This document shows, in pieces, positions 23,307 through 29,690 of a stretch of 29,690 bases of DNA. The notes beneath the pieces are model-generated. The model was not told the DNA's origin and ran no database searches. It saw only the letters and a list, made by a program, of their open reading frames with translations. The stretch comes from an uncultured Prevotella sp. (GTDB lineage: Bacteria; Bacteroidota; Bacteroidia; Bacteroidales; Bacteroidaceae): NCBI GenBank assembly GCA_937916405.1, contig CALFUF010000147.1:1-29690 (forward strand). The letters are read 5' to 3'. A program made the position numbers and the translations under genes. Position 1 is the first letter of the stretch. Every line of letters starts with the position of its first letter.

Positions 23307-23334
23307 GTGAAGAGTGAAGAGTGAAGAGTGAAGA
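23307..23334. repeat. Heptanucleotide array overlapping the lptD promoter
   Basis: Four exact GTGAAGA units. They lie where the -33 element and part of the spacer of the lptD promoter should be, between the HD-domain gene and lptD. Confidence 0.9.
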
Positions 23335-23365
23335 ATTTACTTGCCGCCTTGACATTTTTAACGTG

Positions 23366-23860
23366 TTATTCAAATTTTTCAGCCCAGTGCAGGAATAATT
23401 TAACACCTTCAGCGCCAAACTTCTCCAACGACTGTGCCGTCTCCAGTACTGTCCGTACATGGTCGGGACTGGACTTGGAATAAAACTTATCGGCATAACA
23501 GATAATCTGTTCCTCTAAAGTCTCTGGCTCATAACCAGGCAATCCCGTACCCGTATGACGCTCTGCCACCCGGGCATGGCGTGGAAAGCCCTCGTCACGC
23601 AGGATCTCCCCTCCAATAGGACCGTGCTTGATATACGGTTCCGTGCCGTTGCAATAGATAGAAGGAGCATGACAACGGAACACCCCGATATCATGGAGCA
23701 TGGCTGCCTCCTCCAGGAACTGACGGTCGACAGGCAGCTCACGATGTTTGTCTACAATGAGTAAAGCACGGTCGGCGACCTGCCGACTGTGCTTTAAGAG
23801 CAGACGACGTAACGCATTGTCGTCCGGATAGTATTTATCCAGTATTGCTTGATAGTCCAT
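23366..23860 (-). CDS. HD-domain phosphohydrolase-like protein
   Basis: The start at 23860 gives MDYQAILDKYY and overlaps the upstream stop as TAATG; a start 21 nt further up would extend into the carboxyltransferase gene. The 164-residue cytosolic protein has the metal-binding HD set: H24 (KHSRQVADRALL), H56-D57 (AAMLHDIGVF), H79 (YIKHGPIGGEIL), H102 (RHTGTGLPG) and a C-terminal D in ICYADKFYSK. HD proteins are metal-dependent phosphohydrolases, often on nucleotides; this small type is sometimes annotated as a uridylyltransferase-like HD protein. The physiological substrate is unknown. Translational coupling to the carboxyltransferase suggests coexpression but not necessarily shared function. 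Confidence 0.85.
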   Translation of the reverse strand: MDYQAILDKYYPDDNALRRLLLKHSRQVADRALLIVDKHRELPVDRQFLEEAAMLHDIGVFRCHAPSIYCNGTEPYIKHGPIGGEILRDEGFPRHARVAERHTGTGLPGYEPETLEEQIICYADKFYSKSSPDHVRTVLETAQSLEKFGAEGVKLFLHWAEKFE

Positions 23861-25632
23861 TACTGTGCTCGCTCTATCCATGCGAGGTTGTCACCTCGAC
23901 GTACCTTGGCACCCTGTTTGGCGCTGACCTCTACGAGTTTACCGCCCAGTGCCGCTGGAATAGGAACAATCTCGCCCCATGGTGCCTGGATATAACAGAA
24001 GGTGTCACCCTCTTTGTATTGCTGTCCGACAAACGGCTCGAGACAAGGCTCACAGGCTCCCTCACCCGAGAACTCATAATACACCTGTCCGGCAACGGGT
24101 GCTGTCAGGGCATCAGCCTTGGCATGTTTGAAGGCGGCAAGTTCCGCTGGCGACATCTTAGTGCCGAGTTTGGCATCCTTCGCCTTCTGCAGGTCAGCCA
24201 GGAAATTCTTCTTTGCCATACCGCTCTTGTAGTTGCGATACTGCTCCGGATGCATGGCGAGCTCGAAGAGCTCCTCGTCATCCTGTCCATACTCCCAGCC
24301 GTTCTCGCCCATCTCCTTACGGAAATCATCGAGGGCGTTAGGCAACAAGGTATGCGGATCGACATCCGTGAACTCACGACCCTGTTTCTTTGCGAGTTCG
24401 ATCAGCTCCGGATCAATGGTACCAGGAATCTTACCACTCTTTCCAAGGATCATACCCCACATCGAGTCGTCCATCATCACAAAGCGTCCCTTGCCCTGTT
24501 CGATGGTGAGCAAGTTCATGAGGGCGATGTTCTTGACATACTGAGAGAAAGGTGTTACCAATGGGGGATAACCCACACGTGGCCATACATACTCCACCTC
24601 GTTGAAGAGTTTCACCAGCATATCGTCTGTTGACAACTCCGGTTCCCCCTTCTTCGCACGGCTCTTGTTGATGACACTATGGATGCCACCGAGGTCAGCC
24701 ATCATAGATCCCATCATACCACCAGGCAATCCACAACCTAACAAGAGGCTGGACATGTGCTTGTTGGCAGGATTGATAAAGTAACCGAGCCAGTCGTCAA
24801 TAAACTCCTGAGTCAGGGTGCGAGCCTGCATATAGGCATTCATATTGATATCCTCCACCTCGAAGCCCTCGTTCTTCAACATCGACTGTACCGAGATGAT
24901 ATCAGGATGCACCTTACCCCAAGACAATGGCTCAATAGCGGTATCGATGATATCAGCACCATTGTTGCAGACCTCCAGGATGGAAGCCATCGACAGACCA
25001 GGACCAGAGTGTCCATGATACTGGATGATGATGTCGGGATGCTTCGTCTTGATACTCTTCGTCAAAGCACCTAACAGGGCTGGTTGTCCGATACCTGCCA
25101 TATCCTTCAGACAGATCTCCTCCGCACCAGCGGCTATCACCTCATCGGCTATCTTCGAATAATACTCAACGGTATGTACTGGAGAGGTGGTGATACAGAG
25201 TGTTGCCTGTGGAATCATACCAGCCTCCTTCGCCCATTTGATACTGGGGATGATATTACGGGTGTCGTTCAGTCCACAAAAGATACGCGGGATATCCACA
25301 CCCTGTGCCTTCTTCACCTTATACATCAACTGACGGACATCGTCTGGAACCGGATACATACGCAATGCATTCAGTCCACGGTCGAGCATGTGTGTCTGGA
25401 TACCCACCTCGTTGAAAGGCTTGCAGAAGGCTCGTACTGCCGCATTAGGATTCTCACCGGCAAGCAGGTTGACCTGCTCAAAGGCACCACCGTTGGTCTC
25501 CACACGGGCGAAACATCCCATATCAATGATTACTGGGGCTATGCGCTCCAACTGGTCCTTACGTGGCTGGAACTTACCACTTGACTGCCACATGTCACGA
25601 TAGACAAGGCTAAACTTGATTTTCTTTTTCAT
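23860..25632 (-). CDS. Oxaloacetate decarboxylase alpha / pyruvate carboxylase B-like protein without biotinyl lysine
   Basis: The 590-residue protein starts with KFSLVYRDMWQSSGKF, a form of the RDxxQS carboxyltransferase signature, and keeps the metal site (D13, K176 in CLKDMAGIG, H206 and H208 in YHGHSGPG). A PYC_OADA-type domain follows (VEYVWPRVGYPPLVTPFSQY, DDEELFELAMHPEQYRNY). The C-terminal 70 residues have the shape of a biotinyl/lipoyl domain, but where EAMKM is expected the sequence is QAPWG: Trp552 replaces the lysine. The enzyme class moves CO2 between oxaloacetate or methylmalonyl-CoA and biotin. Without its own biotin it would need a separate carrier protein, or it has another role. 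The promoter is at 25666-25696 and the downstream HD gene is coupled. Confidence 0.85.
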   Translation of the reverse strand: MKKKIKFSLVYRDMWQSSGKFQPRKDQLERIAPVIIDMGCFARVETNGGAFEQVNLLAGENPNAAVRAFCKPFNEVGIQTHMLDRGLNALRMYPVPDDVRQLMYKVKKAQGVDIPRIFCGLNDTRNIIPSIKWAKEAGMIPQATLCITTSPVHTVEYYSKIADEVIAAGAEEICLKDMAGIGQPALLGALTKSIKTKHPDIIIQYHGHSGPGLSMASILEVCNNGADIIDTAIEPLSWGKVHPDIISVQSMLKNEGFEVEDINMNAYMQARTLTQEFIDDWLGYFINPANKHMSSLLLGCGLPGGMMGSMMADLGGIHSVINKSRAKKGEPELSTDDMLVKLFNEVEYVWPRVGYPPLVTPFSQYVKNIALMNLLTIEQGKGRFVMMDDSMWGMILGKSGKIPGTIDPELIELAKKQGREFTDVDPHTLLPNALDDFRKEMGENGWEYGQDDEELFELAMHPEQYRNYKSGMAKKNFLADLQKAKDAKLGTKMSPAELAAFKHAKADALTAPVAGQVYYEFSGEGACEPCLEPFVGQQYKEGDTFCYIQAPWGEIVPIPAALGGKLVEVSAKQGAKVRRGDNLAWIERAQ

Positions 25633-25665
25633 AGATGAATAGAATCTATTGTTGTTAAAGTTTCT

Positions 25666-25696
25666 GCAAAGTTACGAAAAAACAATGATTAAACAA
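25666..25696 (-). promoter_or_regulatory. Promoter of the carboxyltransferase gene
   Basis: Minus strand TTG (25696-25694), 19-nt spacer, then TAACTTTGC (25674-25666). The leader before ATG 25632 is about 30 nt and AU-rich. Confidence 0.75.
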
Positions 25697-25717
25697 CCGA
25701 GAATAAAGATTTATTTA

Positions 25718-25726
25718 TAACTTTGC
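25718..25726 (+). promoter_or_regulatory. -7 element for the lipoprotein/GH43 unit
   Basis: TAACTTTGC is a perfect consensus match, 18 nt before ATG 25745. No TTTG is seen at the -33 position. It is divergent from the carboxyltransferase promoter in the same 112-bp gap. Confidence 0.7.
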
Positions 25727-25744
25727 GGAAAATTTAGATTTGTT

Positions 25745-26497
25745 ATGAAGAAAATCCTGTCCTTTTTGATATTATTAGTATTCATCACTGGCTGTGGTCC
25801 TAAGCAACCACCCAAGGAAGAATCCGTAGAACCTATCAACACCTATCAGAACCAACCAGGGGACTCTACATTGTACGGATTAGCCTGTGACGGGTGTTCG
25901 GACTCCATCCTTGTGCTGCTGCCTTTCACTGGAGGTGACCCGGACACGTTTGATATCATCACCGCCCATCATGAGCGACATATATACGGACATCCCAGTA
26001 TCGGTGATGAGCTTGCCGTCATCCTTAACCCAGAAGACAAACAGGAGGCTTTGATAGTGGTGAATATCGAGCGACTGAGGGGAAAGTGGTGCTATCAGGT
26101 GATGCCTCATTTCCGAAATACCGACAACATGCCTGAGCGTATCCAGAAACGGATGCTGCAACGGATTCCTGACTCTGTGAAACAGAGACTCATGGCTCCC
26201 CGTGAATATGGTTTCCAACTGAAAAGGGGATACACAGCCCAGAGCTTTGGAGGGACGAGACAGACAACAACAGACAATATGAGTCCTGTGGAATATCCGG
26301 AAGTCAAGAGGTATAAGGAGTGGCGACTGTTTAATGGCAGACTCCTCCTTATCACGGATTCCGTCCGTCTTGCCAATGGAAAGAAGGGACTTCCTGAACA
26401 GGACACCATTGATATCATCCAGTTAAGACGTGACACCCTCGTACTGAGATTCAGTGACCATGAGCAGGGGTATTACCGAAAGATTGAGAACAATTAA
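25745..26497 (+). CDS. Lipoprotein of unknown function
   Basis: The 250-residue protein has a lipoprotein signal (MKKILSFLILLVFITGCG, Cys17) followed by a proline/glutamate linker. The first half contains YGLACDGCSDSILVLLPFTG with a CxxC, then DELAVILNPEDKQEALIVVN and the WCYQVMPHF segment. The second half has a conserved-looking stretch, REYGFQLKRGYTAQSFGG, then EYPEVKRYKEWRLFNGRLLL and a beta-rich end. I do not recognise a named family; similar Bacteroidales lipoproteins are annotated hypothetical. It has its own promoter and is separated from the GH43 gene by only 15 nt, so the two are probably cotranscribed and both anchored to a membrane. Confidence 0.7.
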   Translation: MKKILSFLILLVFITGCGPKQPPKEESVEPINTYQNQPGDSTLYGLACDGCSDSILVLLPFTGGDPDTFDIITAHHERHIYGHPSIGDELAVILNPEDKQEALIVVNIERLRGKWCYQVMPHFRNTDNMPERIQKRMLQRIPDSVKQRLMAPREYGFQLKRGYTAQSFGGTRQTTTDNMSPVEYPEVKRYKEWRLFNGRLLLITDSVRLANGKKGLPEQDTIDIIQLRRDTLVLRFSDHEQGYYRKIENN

Positions 26498-26512
26498 CAA
26501 ATAAACCCACTT

Positions 26513-28171
26513 ATGAAACTAAAAACCATTTATCAGTCAACGGCTGCCCTTGCCGCAGGATTGCTGTTGACAGCTTGTGGAAGCAGTACTTCCACATCCG
26601 AGAAAGAACAAGTGCTCACCACGGTTGGTAATCCTTACCTGCCTCTTTGGGAACATATCCCCGACGGAGAGCCTTATGTCTTTGAGGATCCTGACCAGCC
26701 TGGAAAGTATCGCGTATATATATATGGTTCGCACGATACTCGGATCACAGACTATTGTGGTCGTGAGCAGGTGGTATGGTCTGCCTCTGTCGACAGCCTC
26801 AACAACTGGCGTTATGACGGTGAGATCCTTGCTGTCGGCAAGAATGCCAAGGGCGAGATCCTCAACGAGGACAGTCTTGCCGATGTGCTCTTCGCTCCTG
26901 ATGTGGCAATGGTGACAGATGCCAATGGGAAAAAGACCTACTATCTCTACCCTAACGACCAGCATGGTGGACGTAACGGACTGATAGCGAAGAGCGACCG
27001 CCCTGACGGACCTTTTGAGGTGTGCAACTGGAGCAAGGAGAATCCTAATGCAACAGACGGTGTGTTGCAGTTTGACCCCGGCATCCTCGTGGATGATGAC
27101 GGTAAGGTTTATGGCTATTGGGGCTTCGGACACTCGATGGCTGCAGAGCTCGACCCTGCCACGATGGCTACCGTCAAGCCTGGCACAAAGGTGGTCGATG
27201 GCATGATATCGGGCTTTAAGGAGCCTGGTAAGTTCCGTTTCTTCGAGGCTTCCTCCATCCGTAAGGTCAAGGATAAGTATGTGTTTATCTACAGCCGTTT
27301 CACAGAGGAGGGCGAGTTCGGACTGCCCGCCACGAACTATACCCTCGCCTATGCGTATAGCGACAAGCCGTTAGGCCCTTGGACCTATGGTGGTACCATC
27401 ATCGACGGTCGTGCCCGTGAGAAGGATGAGCAGGGTAATGTCATCGCCTCTGCCAACGTGTCTGGTAACACCCATGGCAGCATCTGCGAGATCAACGGAC
27501 AGTGGTATGTGTTCTATCATCGCCAGTCAGGTCTCAACGAGTTTGCCCGTCAGGCAATGGTGGCTCCGATTACCGTGAAGGTGGAGGAAGGTCCTGGTGG
27601 TAAGGTGGAGATCAGCGAGGGCGAATACACCTCCGAGGGCTTTGCCTTGAACGGTCTGGATCCCTTCGAGCGTCACTCCGCAGGTATCTGCTGTTGGTAC
27701 ACTGGTCCGAAGGTGGCCATCCATGAGTGGCCCAACAACACGTTCTACGGCTCGTATGTCGCTGCCAGTTACGGTACTGACGATAAGTTTGAGGCACCTT
27801 ATGACCTGCGTAACAACTCGAATGATGTGGTCAACAATACCGCTGGCTCTATCGTGGGCTATAAGTATTTCAATTTTGATGCTGCGAAAGGCAGGAAAGA
27901 TGTGAAACTATTGCTGAACCTGGTTCCTGAGGGCATCGACGGAAAGATCACCATTATGGCTGACCGTCCTTGGACTTCTCAGGGAGGAAAAGAACTGGGT
28001 GCTATCGAGCTGAAGGCGGATATGCCGAAACAGTTGCAGGAATTAACAGCAAACCTGCCAGCCCTTGGGGAACTGACAGGTAAGCATGCTATCTTCTTTG
28101 TCTTCAAGTCTGACACGAAGGAGAAGTCACTCTGTACCCTTCAAGACTTCGTCTTCCAGTTTGACAAATAA
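26513..28171 (+). CDS. GH43 family lipoprotein glycosidase
   Basis: The 552-residue protein has a lipoprotein signal (AAGLLLTACGSS) and a five-bladed propeller of the GH43 type at about residues 40-370. The three acidic positions expected in the family can be seen: Asp in the first blade (GEPYVFEDPDQPGKYRVY), Asp in LFAPDVAM and Glu in FRFFEASSIRK; which Asp of the first segment is the base is uncertain. NTHGSICEINGQWYVFYHRQ is the late blade. The C-terminal ~170 residues form a beta-rich CBM6-like domain (KITIMADRPWTSQGGKELGA, HAIFFVFKS). Members act on arabinan, xylan or galactan side chains. Lipid anchoring suggests action at the cell surface or in the periplasm. It is followed by a hairpin terminator. 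Confidence 0.87.
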   Translation: MKLKTIYQSTAALAAGLLLTACGSSTSTSEKEQVLTTVGNPYLPLWEHIPDGEPYVFEDPDQPGKYRVYIYGSHDTRITDYCGREQVVWSASVDSLNNWRYDGEILAVGKNAKGEILNEDSLADVLFAPDVAMVTDANGKKTYYLYPNDQHGGRNGLIAKSDRPDGPFEVCNWSKENPNATDGVLQFDPGILVDDDGKVYGYWGFGHSMAAELDPATMATVKPGTKVVDGMISGFKEPGKFRFFEASSIRKVKDKYVFIYSRFTEEGEFGLPATNYTLAYAYSDKPLGPWTYGGTIIDGRAREKDEQGNVIASANVSGNTHGSICEINGQWYVFYHRQSGLNEFARQAMVAPITVKVEEGPGGKVEISEGEYTSEGFALNGLDPFERHSAGICCWYTGPKVAIHEWPNNTFYGSYVAASYGTDDKFEAPYDLRNNSNDVVNNTAGSIVGYKYFNFDAAKGRKDVKLLLNLVPEGIDGKITIMADRPWTSQGGKELGAIELKADMPKQLQELTANLPALGELTGKHAIFFVFKSDTKEKSLCTLQDFVFQFDK

Positions 28172-28189
28172 AATCGAGATTCCGAAAGA

Positions 28190-28651
28190 TTAGATGATCT
28201 GATGGCTGAGCATTCGTTGCTCAGCCATTTTCTCATATTTCGTCCCTGGCTGACCGTAGTTGGCATAGGGATAGATGCTGATACCGCCACGAGGGGTAAA
28301 CAAGCCGATGACCTCAATATACTTGGGCTCCATCAGTTTCACCAAGTCTTTCATGATGGTGTTCACACAGTCCTCATGGAAATCACCATGATTACGGAAG
28401 GAGAACAGGTAGAGTTTCAGACTCTTCGACTCCACCATGCGCTTGCCGGGGATATACATGATCTTGATCTCCGCAAAGTCGGGCTGACCCGTAATCGGAC
28501 ACAGTGACGTGAACTCTGGACAGTTGAACTGCACCCAGTAGTCATTGTCAGGGTGCTTGTTCTCGAAAGTCTCCAGCACCTCAGGGGCATAGTCCATCCG
28601 ATACTCCGTCTTCTTACCCAACTGCTGCAGGTTGTCTTGCTCTCTGTTCAT
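28190..28651 (-). CDS. queF: NADPH-dependent 7-cyano-7-deazaguanine reductase (preQ0 reductase)
   Basis: QueF reduces the nitrile of preQ0 to the amine of preQ1 in queuosine synthesis. The 153-residue product is of the short, unimodular (YkvM) type. FTSLCPITGQPDFAEI contains the catalytic cysteine that forms the thioimide with preQ0 and the following aspartate; the QueF motif is seen as ESKSLKLYLFSFRNHGDFHE. The ATG at 28651 overlaps the TGA of the upstream transporter gene as ATGA, so the two are translationally coupled and both under the preQ1 riboswitch. The last codons coincide with a terminator stem for the convergent GH43 transcript. Confidence 0.95.
   Translation of the reverse strand: MNREQDNLQQLGKKTEYRMDYAPEVLETFENKHPDNDYWVQFNCPEFTSLCPITGQPDFAEIKIMYIPGKRMVESKSLKLYLFSFRNHGDFHEDCVNTIMKDLVKLMEPKYIEVIGLFTPRGGISIYPYANYGQPGTKYEKMAEQRMLSHQII
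28202..28231 (+). terminator. Terminator of the GH43 unit inside the end of queF
   Basis: Arms 28202-28212 and 28218-28228 are a perfect 11-bp stem with a 5-nt loop followed by TTTT on the plus strand. On the minus strand the same bases encode MAEQRMLSH near the C-terminus of QueF, so the structure is also coding. Confidence 0.8.
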
Positions 28652-29337
28652 AGTTTGTTGATTTTAAAGATGTTATAGGAGATATCCTTGTCGTAGACAT
28701 CCTCATGGTCATGCTCCTTGGTAAACCTCACTACCCGCATGGTGACGGGCAGGGCGACAACCTCATACAAGGTCTTCAGCACCACTTGTGTGATGATCAG
28801 CGAGGGCATCTCCTCCCATGGCAACACGAAAGAGAAGGCAAGGGGGAAGAAGATCAGCGAGTCGGTGAGTTCGCCAAAGACGGTACTCAGGATGGCACGT
28901 GCCGAGAAATGCCTACCCTCCGACGAGAGTTTCATGCGACTCATCACGTAGGCATTGATGAACGAGCCGGCGAGGAAGGCTACAAACGAGGCGGCAGCAA
29001 TACGGGGAGCGAGTCCGAAGATGCTGTGGAACGCCTCATTACGGTCCCAATACGACGCACCTGGTATCACGTCAGCCAATGCTGCCATGGCGACGAAGAA
29101 GAAATTCATGGCGAAACCCATCCAGATCAACAGGCGCGCACGGCGATAGCCCCACACCTCACACACCACATCATTGATGATGTAACTGACGGGGAATACC
29201 AACAAGCCACCTGTGAAATTGGCGATACCAAACGAGATTTGCTTTGTCTCCAATACGTTTGCCGTAATCAGGCAGACGCAGAACAGTGTGCAGAAAAGCA
29301 TAAACAGCACACTGACTTTCTGATTGTTCTGTTCCAT
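28648..29337 (-). CDS. yhhQ: YhhQ family queuosine-precursor transporter
   Basis: The 229-residue inner-membrane protein has about six membrane segments (VSVLFMLFCTLFCVCLITAN, LLVFPVSYIINDVVCEVWGY, LLIWMGFAMNFFFVAMAALA, IAAASFVAFLAGSFINAYVM, LIFFPLAFSFVLP, IITQVVLKTLYEVVALPVT). The family signature is seen as KQISFGIANFTGGLLVFPVS and NDVVCEVWGYRRAR, and FGELTDSLIFFPLA is conserved. YhhQ proteins take up preQ0, preQ1 or related 7-deazaguanines. Pairing with queF suggests uptake of preQ0, which QueF then reduces. The ATG lies four bases after the P2 strand of the riboswitch, so ligand binding would hide the start region. The C-terminal tail is polar and cytoplasmic. Confidence 0.93.
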   Translation of the reverse strand: MEQNNQKVSVLFMLFCTLFCVCLITANVLETKQISFGIANFTGGLLVFPVSYIINDVVCEVWGYRRARLLIWMGFAMNFFFVAMAALADVIPGASYWDRNEAFHSIFGLAPRIAAASFVAFLAGSFINAYVMSRMKLSSEGRHFSARAILSTVFGELTDSLIFFPLAFSFVLPWEEMPSLIITQVVLKTLYEVVALPVTMRVVRFTKEHDHEDVYDKDISYNIFKINKL

Positions 29338-29341
29338 TTTT

Positions 29342-29390
29342 CTTGTTTTGTTAAAGGGGGTTCACCCGAAGGCTTCGCAAGTACCCCTGC
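29342..29390 (-). promoter_or_regulatory. preQ1-I riboswitch controlling yhhQ-queF
   Basis: On the minus strand the leader has P1 formed by AGGGG (29388-29384) with CCCCU (29359-29355), the extra C at 29360 directly before it as the ligand-pairing cytosine, and an A-rich tail UUAACAAAACAAG ending at 29342. That tail is the same as in the Thermoanaerobacter preQ1-I aptamer. P2 of the H-type pseudoknot is CUUG (29381-29378) with CAAG (29345-29342). Between P2 and the return of P1 there is an additional short hairpin (29377-29367). P2 ends 4 nt before the ATG, so preQ1 would block translation. Confidence 0.85.
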
Positions 29391-29400
29391 ATTTGCGGGT

Positions 29401-29409
29401 GCAAAGGTA
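29401..29409 (-). promoter_or_regulatory. -7 element of the yhhQ-queF unit
   Basis: Minus strand TACCTTTGC, a perfect match, placed 11 bp before the riboswitch aptamer so that transcription starts right at its 5' end. A -33 TTTG is not obvious. Confidence 0.75.
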
Positions 29410-29574
29410 GTGCAAAAATTCGATTTAGCGAAAAAAACGCAAATAAATTTGCATTCTTGAGCGTAAGAATTTGCATGACAAATCCACAGGTTTATACCTT
29501 TATGGTGACCTATATGTTGCTGATGAGTTTATGCGTGAAAGAGGAATGATGGATTAGTTTGTAAACTACAAATC
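29410..29574. other. Intergenic region with no supported gene
   Basis: The stretch is AT-rich up to 29460. A plus-strand frame open from about 29446 to a stop at 29557 reads GLYLYGDLYVADEFMRERGM and looks protein-like, but it has no start codon near its beginning and no recognised family; it may be a gene remnant. A weak 6-bp inverted repeat, TAGTTT/AAACTA, lies at 29554-29567. Confidence 0.4.
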
Positions 29575-29690
29575 ATTCCCATGCTTGGAAAGTGTGTTCC
29601 GGATGCCTCGGAAGACCCTTCCGGATGCCTCGGAGGACCCTTCCGGATATCTCGGAGGAGTGTTCCGAGGTATCCGGAACAACGTTCCCA
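29575..29690. repeat. 22-bp tandem repeat array, running off the window
   Basis: Four clear units begin at 29597, 29619, 29641 and 29663, each 22 bp: a 17-bp core of the type TTCCGGATGCCTCGGAA and a 5-bp spacer. The core of the fourth unit reads TTCCGAGGTATCCGGAA, the reverse complement of the others apart from one base. A degenerate unit precedes them (29575-29596) and a sixth starts at 29685 with TTCCCA. Confidence 0.9.

Noticed and set aside
23845..25584. Long plus-strand open frames opposite the carboxyltransferase gene
   Set aside because: They are antisense to a gene with clear family motifs, lack promoters and family signatures, and arise from its codon bias.
28705..29460. A 251-codon plus-strand frame opposite yhhQ
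   Set aside because: It runs antisense through a well-supported membrane protein and the riboswitch; its composition (many H, E, Q) is that of a shadow frame.
29446..29557. Small gene reading GLYLYGDLYVADEF
   Set aside because: There is no start codon near the beginning of the frame and no recognised family; noted only as a possible remnant.
29575..29690. CRISPR array
   Set aside because: Spacers would be only 5 bp and one unit is inverted, unlike CRISPR repeats.

Overview
The window looks like a chromosomal segment of a Bacteroidales bacterium, most likely Prevotella/Segatella. The evidence is the recurrent promoter -7 element of the TAnnTTTGC type (often with a TTTG -33 element about 19-20 nt upstream), the absence of clear Shine-Dalgarno sequences, the family content (GH97, GH106, GH127, DUF6029, Omp28-like proteins, a Bacteroidetes-type LptD) and Prevotella-style C-terminal tails of the form ARYxLDGR...HGIxIxR. 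Genus assignment is inference; no rRNA or other marker gene is present.

Layout. (1) 1-253: 5' part of a minus-strand gene resembling the N-terminal AbiEi/winged-helix part of Fic-family proteins, with four 25-bp direct repeats covering its promoter and leader. (2) 510-9427: a tightly packed minus-strand glycan operon, read from 9427 downward: a two-module protein (PL38/alginate-lyase-like toroid plus right-handed beta-helix), GH97, GH106 and GH127, ending in a strong hairpin at 439-479. Divergent from it at 9542 is a GH88 lipoprotein. Together these can remove unsaturated uronates, rhamnose, arabinofuranose and an alpha-linked sugar from a pectin- or arabinogalactan-like glycan; no SusC/SusD pair is in view. 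(3) 10740-11213: a scar with the end of a minus-strand gene, a transposase C-terminal relic, and a 130-bp repeat that carries a complete promoter. (4) 11242-16695: a plus-strand operon of a TlpA-like thioredoxin, a DUF6029 probable outer-membrane protein, two Omp28-like CxxC proteins and one small secreted protein, two of them with matching C-terminal sorting-like tails. (5) 16766-16894: second copy of the promoter repeat, now in front of peptidase T (pepT), followed by a CPA2-type cation/proton antiporter. (6) 20474-25632, minus strand: LptD, an HD-domain protein, and a carboxyltransferase of the oxaloacetate decarboxylase/pyruvate carboxylase B type that lacks the biotinyl lysine. (7) 25745-28171, plus strand: a lipoprotein of unknown function and a GH43 lipoprotein. 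(8) 28190-29409, minus strand: a queuosine-precursor unit, yhhQ then queF, behind a preQ1-I riboswitch. (9) 29575-29690: a 22-bp tandem repeat array running out of the window.

Two themes stand out. First, tandem heptanucleotide repeats occur at seven places (four inside the GH127 gene, three next to genes). Second, a conserved two-hairpin repeat supplies the promoter for two unrelated transcription units. The most system-like group of poorly characterised genes is the CxxC/DUF6029 operon.
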